Shown here piece by piece: positions 58,360-64,000 of a DNA stretch of 64,000 nucleotides; the stretch's first letter is position 1; every line of letters begins with the position of its first letter. The stretch covers positions 4,216,001 through 4,280,000 of the forward strand of contig NZ_AP024643.1 in NCBI RefSeq assembly GCF_019977195.1, read 5' to 3'. The notes beneath the pieces were generated by a model. It was given only the letters and a program-made list of their open reading frames with translations. It did no database searches and was not told the DNA's origin. The position numbers were made by a program, and so were the translations under genes. The stretch comes from Arthrobacter sp. StoSoilA2 (lineage in GTDB: Bacteria; Actinomycetota; Actinomycetes; Actinomycetales; Micrococcaceae).

Positions 58360-59226
58360 ATGAGCACCATGTCCCAGAAGATTGCGTATCAAGGTGAGCC
58401 GGGAGCCAACTCGGATCTCGCGTGCAAGGAAATGTTCCCCGACCTCGAAAGCGTGCCCTGCGCAAGCTTTGAGGACGCCTTTGAACTGGTGTCCACCGGT
58501 GAAGTGGACCTCGCCATGATCCCGATCGAGAACTCCATCGCCGGACGTGTGGCTGACATTCACGCACTGCTCCCCCAGTCCAAGCTGCAAATCGTGGGCG
58601 AGTATTTCCTGCCCATCCGGTTTGACCTCTTGGGCATTCCGGGCAGCACCATTGAAGGCGCAACAGAGGTTCACAGCCACATCCACGCTTTGGGCCAGTG
58701 CCGCAAGATCATCCGGGAAGCCGGCCTCAAGCCGGTTATCGCCGGAGACACGGCAGGATCAGCCAGGGAAGTGCGCGACTGGAACGATCCCCGCAAGCTT
58801 TCCCTCGCTCCTCCACTGGCTGCGGGCTTGTATGGTCTGGAAGTGCTGGCCTCCGGCGTCGAGGATGACCCCACCAACACCACGCGCTTTGTGGTTCTGG
58901 CCCGGGAACGCGAAATTCCCACCAAGGAGGAGCTCCCGGGTCCCGCGATCACGAGCTTCGTGTTCCGTGTTCGCAACGTCCCCTCAGCGCTCTACAAAGC
59001 GCTGGGTGGTTTTGCGACCAACGGCCTGAACATGACCAGGCTTGAGAGTTACATGGTGGGTAACGAGTTCGCGGCCACCATGTTCCTCTCCGACGTCGAA
59101 GGGCACCCTGCGGACGCGCGTCTCCGCCGGGCGCTGGAGGAGCTGGAATTCTTCACCACGGAGGTGCGGATCCTGGGCGTCTATGCAGCCGATGGCTATC
59201 GGCAACGGAACACCGTCAACGCCTAG
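58360..59226 (+). CDS. pheA: Prephenate dehydratase with atypical ACT motif
   Basis: 288 residues from ATG 58360 (58369 is also possible). Dehydratase motifs: IAYQGEPGANSDLA at the N-terminus, IPIENSIAGRVADIH (about 62-76), and the catalytic TRF in NTTRFVVLA (about 180-188). The C-terminal ACT domain reads GGFATNGLNMTRLESYMVGN, where actinobacterial enzymes typically have GALxxIL...GVNLTRIESRP. The ESYM form is the one common in alphaproteobacterial enzymes. It converts prephenate to phenylpyruvate for phenylalanine synthesis. Whether it is the housekeeping copy cannot be told from this window. Confidence 0.92.
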   Translation: MSTMSQKIAYQGEPGANSDLACKEMFPDLESVPCASFEDAFELVSTGEVDLAMIPIENSIAGRVADIHALLPQSKLQIVGEYFLPIRFDLLGIPGSTIEGATEVHSHIHALGQCRKIIREAGLKPVIAGDTAGSAREVRDWNDPRKLSLAPPLAAGLYGLEVLASGVEDDPTNTTRFVVLAREREIPTKEELPGPAITSFVFRVRNVPSALYKALGGFATNGLNMTRLESYMVGNEFAATMFLSDVEGHPADARLRRALEELEFFTTEVRILGVYAADGYRQRNTVNA

Positions 59227-59229
59227 CGG

Positions 59230-60603
59230 CTAAATCCCCGAACGGCCGTGCGCGAGCCCGGTCGGGAAGCCGATGAAAGCTGGTTCCGGTGAAGTACAGC
59301 AGCCCGACTCCGCTTCTTCATTGATGACCGTCGAGGGAACATCGCAGCTGGTCCCGGCGTCCGTGGAGCAGACTCCCGTTTCCGGCAATTCCAGCTGTAC
59401 CAAACCCGCTGCCTCGTGGTCACCGGCCAGTGCAGCAACGACTGAGCGGACCTGCTCATAGCCCGTGGCCAGCAGGAAGGTCGGAGCACGGCCGTAGGAC
59501 TTCATTCCCACGATGTAGAAGTCTTTCTCTGGATGTGCCAGCAGCTTGGCACCATGTGGAGGAACAGTGCCGCAGGAGTGGAATTCGGGGTCAATCAGTG
59601 GACCGAGCTCCGTGGGTGCTTCAACGGCAGGATCGAGGTTGAGACGGAGTTCGCGCAGGATCTCCAGGTCCGGGCGGAAGCCGGTGCACGGAACGATGAC
59701 ATCGACATCCAGCGTGCGTCCGTCAACGGCTTCAACGCTCACTCCGGAATCGAGCGATTTCAGGCCAGCTATGCCGAAACGTGTGTGCAGTTCTATGCTT
59801 CCCGCTTCGACGAGCCGACGAAGTCTGGCGCCGAGCTGGCCCCGCGCGGGCAATCCGTCCGCGGCTCCGCCACCGTAGACCTTCTCCGCAGAGCCGCCTC
59901 GCACGGCCCACAGGATCCGCGTGTTGGGTTCGTCCTTGGAGAGGTCGGCCAAATTGATCAGGGTGTTCGCAGCCGAGTGTCCAGCGCCCACGACAAGGAC
60001 GCGACGGCCGGCAAAGGCGGCGCGGTCCCGCCCAATAACGTCCGGTAGGGGCGAGGAGATGCGGTCCGCCGCTGTCTCTTCGCCAACGGCGGGCAAGCCT
60101 GAGGTGCCCAGTGGGTTGCGGGTTGACCACGTTCCCGAGGCATCGATGACGGCAGCCACAACATGATCACGGGTTTCGCCGTCCGCGTGCTCCACCCTGA
60201 CCAGGAAGGGGGTGGTGTCCCGGTCACGGACGTGGGTCTTGTCCAGTCCCAGACGGGTAACGGCAACAACGCGGGCGCCCGTCTGCAAGCGGGAAGCCAT
60301 GACCGGCATCGCTGCCAGCGGAGTGAGGTAGTTGTCGATGAGCTCCCCGCCGTAAGGCAGGGCCGTGGGGCGGGGAGATTCCCAGCCTGATTGTTCCAGG
60401 AGGCGGACGGCGGCGGCATCGATGTTGAAACGCCAGGGCGAGAAGAGCCGGATGTGGCGCCATTGTTCGATGGCCGCACCGGCGGAGGGTCCAGCTTCAA
60501 AGATGACCGGTTCGAGGCCACGTTCGATCAAGTGCGCTGCTGCGGCCAATCCGACCGGGCCGGCACCGATTATCGCGACGGGAAGGTTCTTCGCTGTCTC
60601 CAT
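59230..60603 (-). CDS. FAD-dependent NAD(P)-binding oxidoreductase of the ars cluster (ArsO-like)
   Basis: 457 residues from ATG 60603 (GAGGA six bases upstream); ATG 60618 is an alternative. The FAD motif is AIIGAGPVGLAAAAHLIERG (about 10-29), and the NADPH motif is VLVVGAGHSAANTLINLA (about 203-220). DVIVPCTGFRPDLEIL and KDFYIVGMKSYGRAPTFLLA are typical of flavin monooxygenase-like proteins found in actinobacterial arsenic operons. The C-terminal 50 residues are Cys-rich (TGVCSTDAGTSC, SGCCTSPEP), possibly a metalloid-binding tail. It is the last gene of the arsC-trxB-arsO unit. Confidence 0.85.
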   Translation of the reverse strand: METAKNLPVAIIGAGPVGLAAAAHLIERGLEPVIFEAGPSAGAAIEQWRHIRLFSPWRFNIDAAAVRLLEQSGWESPRPTALPYGGELIDNYLTPLAAMPVMASRLQTGARVVAVTRLGLDKTHVRDRDTTPFLVRVEHADGETRDHVVAAVIDASGTWSTRNPLGTSGLPAVGEETAADRISSPLPDVIGRDRAAFAGRRVLVVGAGHSAANTLINLADLSKDEPNTRILWAVRGGSAEKVYGGGAADGLPARGQLGARLRRLVEAGSIELHTRFGIAGLKSLDSGVSVEAVDGRTLDVDVIVPCTGFRPDLEILRELRLNLDPAVEAPTELGPLIDPEFHSCGTVPPHGAKLLAHPEKDFYIVGMKSYGRAPTFLLATGYEQVRSVVAALAGDHEAAGLVQLELPETGVCSTDAGTSCDVPSTVINEEAESGCCTSPEPAFIGFPTGLAHGRSGI

Positions 60604-60629
60604 GGTGTCCTCTTTCATCCTTGGGATCC

Positions 60630-61619
60630 TCAGGCGTGGGTGGGTTCTTCCACCAGTGCCGTGGCTATGCTGTCTGCGTCCTCAAGTGCCGCCAGAAATC
60701 GTTCAGCATCCAGCGCTGCAGCGCACCCCGTGCCGGCGGCGGTGATCGCCTGGCGGTACCGGTGATCCACGGCATCGCCACAGGCGAAGACCCCGGAGAG
60801 ATTGGTGCAGGTGGTGGGCGAATCGACTTTGATGTAACCCTCGGCGTCGAGGTCCACCTGCCCGGCGACAAGCTCGGTGCGGGGCAAATGACCAATGGCA
60901 ACGAAGATCCCTGTTGCAGCCTGTTCGCGGGTTTCTCCAGTGCGGGTATCCGTCAGAGTCACTCCGGTAACTTTGGTGTCGCCGTGGATCCTGGTGACGG
61001 CGGAGTTCCAGGCGAAGCTGATCTTGGGATTGTCCTTGGCCCGCTGGGCCATGATGCGCGAGGCACGGAGTTCACCCTTGCGGACCACAACAGTCACGGA
61101 CTTGCCGAAGCGTGTCAGGAACGTTGCTTCTTCCATGGCAGAGTCTCCACCGCCAACCACAATGATGTCCTGTTCCCGGAAGAAGAAACCATCGCATGTG
61201 GCGCACCAGGACACGCCGTGTCCGCTGAGCTTTTTCTCTTCCGGCAGTCCGAGTTCCTTATAGGCCGAGCCAGTAGCGAGGATGACGGCGGGCGCCTCAT
61301 GCGTCTCCCCCGCGCCGGTGACCACCCGTTTGAGGTGAGCTTTCAGATCGACTTCCGTGACGTCGTCGAACACTATGCGGGCGCCGAACTTCTCGGCCTG
61401 CTCCTGGAGTCCGTCCATCAACTCAGGGCCCTGGATACCGCCCGGGAAGCCGGGGAAGTTTTCGACCTCGGTGGTGTTCATCAAAGCGCCACCCGCAGTA
61501 ACCGAGCCTGCCAGGACGAGCGGCTTAAGTCCTGCCCGGGCCGCATAGATGGCCGCGGTGTAGCCTGCCGGGCCCGAGCCGATGATAATCAGTTGTTCGG
61601 CGCTGCTGTCATTATTCAC
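60630..61619 (-). CDS. trxB: Thioredoxin reductase (ars-operon copy)
   Basis: 329 residues from GTG 61619 (AGGAG seven bases upstream). The FAD motif is IIGSGPAGYTAAIYAARAGL, the redox disulfide is WCATCDGFFF (about residues 135-144), the NADPH motif is VVGGGDSAMEEATFL, and the C-terminal FAD motif is GVFACGDAVDHRYRQAITAA. It reduces thioredoxin, which recycles the thioredoxin-coupled ArsC encoded just upstream. Sitting between arsC and arsO, it is probably an arsenic-dedicated copy; a housekeeping trxB would be expected elsewhere. Confidence 0.95.
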   Translation of the reverse strand: MNNDSSAEQLIIIGSGPAGYTAAIYAARAGLKPLVLAGSVTAGGALMNTTEVENFPGFPGGIQGPELMDGLQEQAEKFGARIVFDDVTEVDLKAHLKRVVTGAGETHEAPAVILATGSAYKELGLPEEKKLSGHGVSWCATCDGFFFREQDIIVVGGGDSAMEEATFLTRFGKSVTVVVRKGELRASRIMAQRAKDNPKISFAWNSAVTRIHGDTKVTGVTLTDTRTGETREQAATGIFVAIGHLPRTELVAGQVDLDAEGYIKVDSPTTCTNLSGVFACGDAVDHRYRQAITAAGTGCAAALDAERFLAALEDADSIATALVEEPTHA

Positions 61620-61645
61620 GGGGATCTCCTATGCCGGAAGCCGGA

Positions 61646-62068
61646 TTACTTGGACGCAGGGATGAGGGAGTCGATCAGGCCCTCGATGCGGGTCTTTATT
61701 TCATCCCGAATAGGCCGTACCGCGTCAACACCCTGGCCAGCTGGATCTTCCAGGACCCAGTCTTCATACCGCTTGCCGGGGAAGTATGGGCATTCGTCAC
61801 CACAGCCCATGGTGATGACGACGTCGGATTCCTTGACGGCTTCGGTGGTGAGTACCTTCGGGATTTCGGCGGACATGTCGATGCCCAGTTCGGCCATGGC
61901 CTCGACGGCGGCGGGGTTGACCTTGTCGGCCGGCTGGGAACCGGCGGAGCGGACCTCGATCTCCCCCTTGGCGAGAGTGCTTAGGAACGCGGCCGCCATC
62001 TGGGATCGGCCTGCATTGTGGACGCAGACAAAGAGGACGGAGGGCTTCTTGGCGGTTTCGGTGCTCAC
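61646..62068 (-). CDS. arsC: Arsenate reductase, thioredoxin-coupled LMW-phosphatase type
   Basis: 140 residues from GTG 62068 (AGGAG eight bases upstream). The catalytic loop C-x5-R-S is in LFVCVHNAGRSQMAAAF (about residues 12-28), and the two further redox Cys are in MGCGDECPYFPGKRYEDW (about 88-105). That set of three Cys defines the thioredoxin-linked ArsC that reduces arsenate to arsenite. It is the first gene of the unit with trxB 26 bases on. Two candidate ArsR operators lie in the 173-base gap upstream. Confidence 0.95.
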   Translation of the reverse strand: MSTETAKKPSVLFVCVHNAGRSQMAAAFLSTLAKGEIEVRSAGSQPADKVNPAAVEAMAELGIDMSAEIPKVLTTEAVKESDVVITMGCGDECPYFPGKRYEDWVLEDPAGQGVDAVRPIRDEIKTRIEGLIDSLIPASK

Positions 62069-62164
62069 GGGTTTTCTCCTGGAAGTGTTGTGCGAACGAG
62101 TGTGTGGTGTGGAGACATGCGCCCTAACCGTAAAGCTCTGAAAAACCGTATCGATCCACGGATA

Positions 62165-62180
62165 TTGATGAAGATCGATA
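62165..62180. promoter_or_regulatory. ArsR operator candidate 1
   Basis: ATTGATGAAGATCGAT: 13 of 16 bases agree with the operator before the arsR at 63804. It is about 100 bases upstream of the arsC start. Another ATCGAT half site is at 62150-62155. Confidence 0.7.
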
Positions 62181-62202
62181 CATAGAAGTATCGGGCGGTA
62201 TA

Positions 62203-62218
62203 TCGATGATTGTCAATA
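62203..62218. promoter_or_regulatory. ArsR operator candidate 2
   Basis: ATCGATGATTGTCAAT: 14 of 16 bases agree with the motif at 63769. It is centred 38 bases from candidate 1, in the same arsC upstream region. Confidence 0.7.
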
Positions 62219-62241
62219 TTTGATTTTTGAGGACCGCGCTT

Positions 62242-62916
62242 CTAAGCGGCAACGACGCGCGCAGCGAGCTCAGTGACGCGGTGGGCAATATCCTCGAAGG
62301 CTGCATCGAAGGCCGCCGGAGTATCCACCCGCAACGGATCGGCAACAGACCAGTGGATCCCACCGAGGCCGACCAACTCCTCATGGGCGTTGTCGCAGAC
62401 GGTCACGATGAAGTCGGCTTCATCCGCCACTTCGTCAAGAGCGCGGGGAGCGACATCGGGCAGATCCAGGCCATGTCGCCGGGCCGCCTCGACAGCCCCC
62501 GCGGCGATACTGTCCGCAGGGTGCGTTCCAGCCGAGACCGAAGGTATCGCGCTGGCCTGCCGCCAAAGGGCAGAGGCCAGTTGGGAGCGGGCACTGTTGC
62601 GCGTGCAGACGAACAAGACGCGGCGTGCGTCGTGGGCGATGCCGGGCACAAGACCCTCGAAAGCGTCACTGGCAAGACGGAAGTAGCTGCGGCGCTTGTC
62701 CGCCTCCGAGCGGTGGCGCTTTGCCAAGCCTGATTCCTCGAGGGTGCGCAGGTGGTGGGAGAGCAGGTTGGACGGCATACCCAATTCAGCCTGCAATTCC
62801 GTTGGCGAAAAGTCCCCGAGGGTTAGCAGGTCAACTATGCGCAGGCGCGCTGGATCAGCGAGGGCGGCATGCCTTGCGACCCTTGCCTGAAAGACCTCAA
62901 CTGATTCAATATTCAT
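62242..62916 (-). CDS. ArsR repressor fused to an ArsC-like LMW-phosphatase domain
   Basis: 224 residues from ATG 62916; an in-frame TTG at 62952 would overlap the divergent promoter and no Shine-Dalgarno is seen, so translation may be leaderless. Residues 1-92 are an ArsR winged helix (HAALADPARLRIVDLLTLGD, SPTELQAELGMPSNLLSHHL, RTLEESGLAKRH). Residues 97-224 are a low-molecular-weight phosphatase/ArsC domain with the loop VLFVCTRNSARSQLASALWR and VTVCDNAHEE. The ArsR part lacks the ELCVCDL metal site, so sensing could rest with the ArsC-like domain. It is divergent from the aquaporin. Confidence 0.92.
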   Translation of the reverse strand: MNIESVEVFQARVARHAALADPARLRIVDLLTLGDFSPTELQAELGMPSNLLSHHLRTLEESGLAKRHRSEADKRRSYFRLASDAFEGLVPGIAHDARRVLFVCTRNSARSQLASALWRQASAIPSVSAGTHPADSIAAGAVEAARRHGLDLPDVAPRALDEVADEADFIVTVCDNAHEELVGLGGIHWSVADPLRVDTPAAFDAAFEDIAHRVTELAARVVAA

Positions 62917-62961
62917 TGGTTCAATTTTGACTGAGTTAATTCTTTGCGTCAAGCTGTTCCC

Positions 62962-63702
62962 ATGACTTCACCCCAGCCACCCCTGTGGCGCCGTGCCATT
63001 GCCGAACTGCTAGGCACCGTCCTGCTGGTTGCGGTCGTTGTCGGGTCCGGCATTGCCGCTCAACAGCTGTCCCCCGCCGACACCGGCCTGCAGCTGCTGC
63101 AAAACAGCACGGCTACAGTTCTCGGGCTGACAGTGCTGATCCTGGTGTTCGGGCCGATCAGTGGCGCCCACTTCAACCCCGTAGTGTCCTTGGCGGACTG
63201 GTTCCTGGGGCGGCGCAATGGGTCCGGACTGGCCCTTCGGGACCTCGGGGCGTATATACCCACGCAGATCGTGGGAGCGATCTGCGGGAGCGCCCTGGCG
63301 AACGCCATGTTTGAGATCGGGACGGACATTTCCAGGAAGGAACGCGCGACACCCGGGCACCTACTGGCCGAGATCGTTGCCACCGCAGTGCTGATCCTCC
63401 TGATTTTCGCTCTCGCAACCACGAATAGGGGTGCCCTGGCAGCCCCAGCCGTGGGCGCTTACATCGGCGCCGCGTACTGGTTCACGTCCTCAACTTCATT
63501 TGCCAACCCAGCCGTAACCCTCGGCCGGATTTTCAGCGACACGTTTGCCGGCATCGCACCGGCATCCGCGCCTCCATTCATCGCCGCGCAGCTGATCGGC
63601 GCAGCCTTGGGCCTTGCGCTTCTGCTCCTGCTCTTTCCAGGCGCCGGGCGCTCCGCCAGTGAGGTGGTCATCCCTCATACGGGGGAAGGCGCGGAGCGTT
63701 AA
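62962..63702 (+). CDS. MIP-family channel (aquaporin, AqpS-like) in the ars cluster
   Basis: 246 residues from ATG 62962. Six membrane helices. The first half-helix motif is HFNPVVSLADW (NPV instead of NPA) and the second FANPAVTLGRIF (canonical NPA). The selectivity region is not the strict water type. Aquaglyceroporins in ars operons (AqpS) let arsenite leave the cell after ArsC has made it. That role fits the neighbours, as no ArsB or Acr3 pump is within the window. It is divergent from the ArsR-ArsC fusion, 45 bases apart. Confidence 0.9.
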   Translation: MTSPQPPLWRRAIAELLGTVLLVAVVVGSGIAAQQLSPADTGLQLLQNSTATVLGLTVLILVFGPISGAHFNPVVSLADWFLGRRNGSGLALRDLGAYIPTQIVGAICGSALANAMFEIGTDISRKERATPGHLLAEIVATAVLILLIFALATTNRGALAAPAVGAYIGAAYWFTSSTSFANPAVTLGRIFSDTFAGIAPASAPPFIAAQLIGAALGLALLLLLFPGAGRSASEVVIPHTGEGAER

Positions 63703-63768
63703 CGGAGAAGGGCAGCAGCTCACCGGCGAAGGGCCGCAGCTTAACGGCAAAAGGCGCCACGACCATAC

Positions 63769-63784
63769 ATTGATGAATGTCAAT
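63769..63784. promoter_or_regulatory. ArsR operator candidate 3
   Basis: ATTGATGAATGTCAAT, extended to the inverted repeat CATTGA-N6-TCAATG (63768-63785). It lies 19 bases before the arsR ATG. It is the best-formed of the three copies. Upstream (63703-63760) are short imperfect repeats around AAGGGCMGCAGCT. Confidence 0.8.
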
Positions 63785-63803
63785 GTTGCGGCATAATGGA
63801 TAG

Positions 63804-64000
63804 ATGACCTCGCTGCCACTCCTCGAACCGGCTACGGACAAGGACTGTTGTCCACCATCAACAGGGTCCCTCGACGCCTATGAGGCCCAGGTCCGCGCCT
63901 CCGTGTTTAAGGCGCTGGCCGATCCCAACCGGCTTCGCCTGTTGTCCATCGTCAAAAGCGCCGACGGCGGTGAAGCCTGCGTCTGCGATCTCACCGAGCC
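63804..64000 (+). CDS. arsR: ArsR-family repressor (cut by window edge)
   Basis: 65 residues are visible, starting at ATG 63804. LEPATDKDCCPPSTGS near the N-terminus has a vicinal Cys pair. VFKALADPNRLRLLSIVKSA begins the winged helix, and GGEACVCDLTEP matches the ELCVCDL arsenite-binding motif of ArsR. The rest lies beyond base 64000, perhaps with the arsenite pump. It is preceded by operator 3. Confidence 0.9.
   Translation, partial: MTSLPLLEPATDKDCCPPSTGSLDAYEAQVRASVFKALADPNRLRLLSIVKSADGGEACVCDLTE

Overview
The window looks like chromosome from a high-GC actinobacterium of the Arthrobacter/Paenarthrobacter group (Micrococcaceae). The evidence is the GC-rich coding with tight same-strand gene pairs, a dnaK-grpE-dnaJ-hspR operon with HAIR operators, an Arthrobacter-type copper amine oxidase, an actinobacterial TrmB and SoxR, and terminators without U-tracts. 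This is inference from gene content; no rRNA or tRNA gene was seen. There is no capsid, terminase, portal or integrase gene, so the phage-tail-like block is not a prophage.

Layout. 1-8982: SoxR with a divergent efflux pump and a near-perfect SoxR box, a secreted beta-propeller/VCBS protein, a methyltransferase, an Lrp regulator divergent from an M20 amidohydrolase-MHS transporter pair, and a second MFS transporter. 9095-15000: TrmB, small membrane and SRPBCC proteins, an ECF sigma/anti-sigma pair divergent from a lipoprotein with matching promoters on both strands, and a DUF559 nuclease-like protein. 15155-25369: a SWIM/SNF2 helicase, a second propeller/VCBS protein, a GntR-MFS pair, a 485-base repeat-rich gap, and small envelope proteins. 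25505-30642: the heat-shock operon with two HAIR boxes around its promoter and a 16-bp hairpin between grpE and dnaJ. 30706-34978: a TetR-MpaB-DUF817 operon divergent from an NAD(P)-dependent epimerase, with two matching palindromic operators.

35153-46692 is the most interesting region: a compact one-strand operon of 12 genes coding for a contractile injection system (CIS, Afp/PVC type). The genes are a DUF4255 cap protein, sheath, tube, a 36-residue tandem-repeat protein, CIS_tube/LysM-like protein, VgrG-like spike, PAAR-like tip, gp25 wedge, a baseplate-J protein fused to an Asp-box propeller, a tail-protein-I-like protein, and two membrane-anchored proteins, one with PASTA domains. The AAA+ ATPase, tape measure and tail fibre usual in such clusters are not seen. 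The sheath carries an acidic insertion of about 110 residues.

46730-58306: an aminotransferase, an alcohol dehydrogenase, an ECF41 sigma factor with its carboxymuconolactone-decarboxylase partner and a matching promoter, then an amine-catabolism island (APC permease, His-rich membrane protein, copper amine oxidase, TetR, LysE exporter, aldehyde dehydrogenase). 58360-64000: a prephenate dehydratase of non-actinobacterial appearance and an arsenic-resistance cluster (ArsO-like flavoprotein, thioredoxin reductase, ArsC, an ArsR-ArsC fusion, an aquaporin, and an ArsR cut by the window end) with three copies of one operator motif.

Four intergenic palindromes of exactly 66 bases (7609, 34966, 47972, 58241) share ends and centre but have co-varying arms, and each lies at or within a few bases of a stop codon. 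Two of them bracket the CIS locus.
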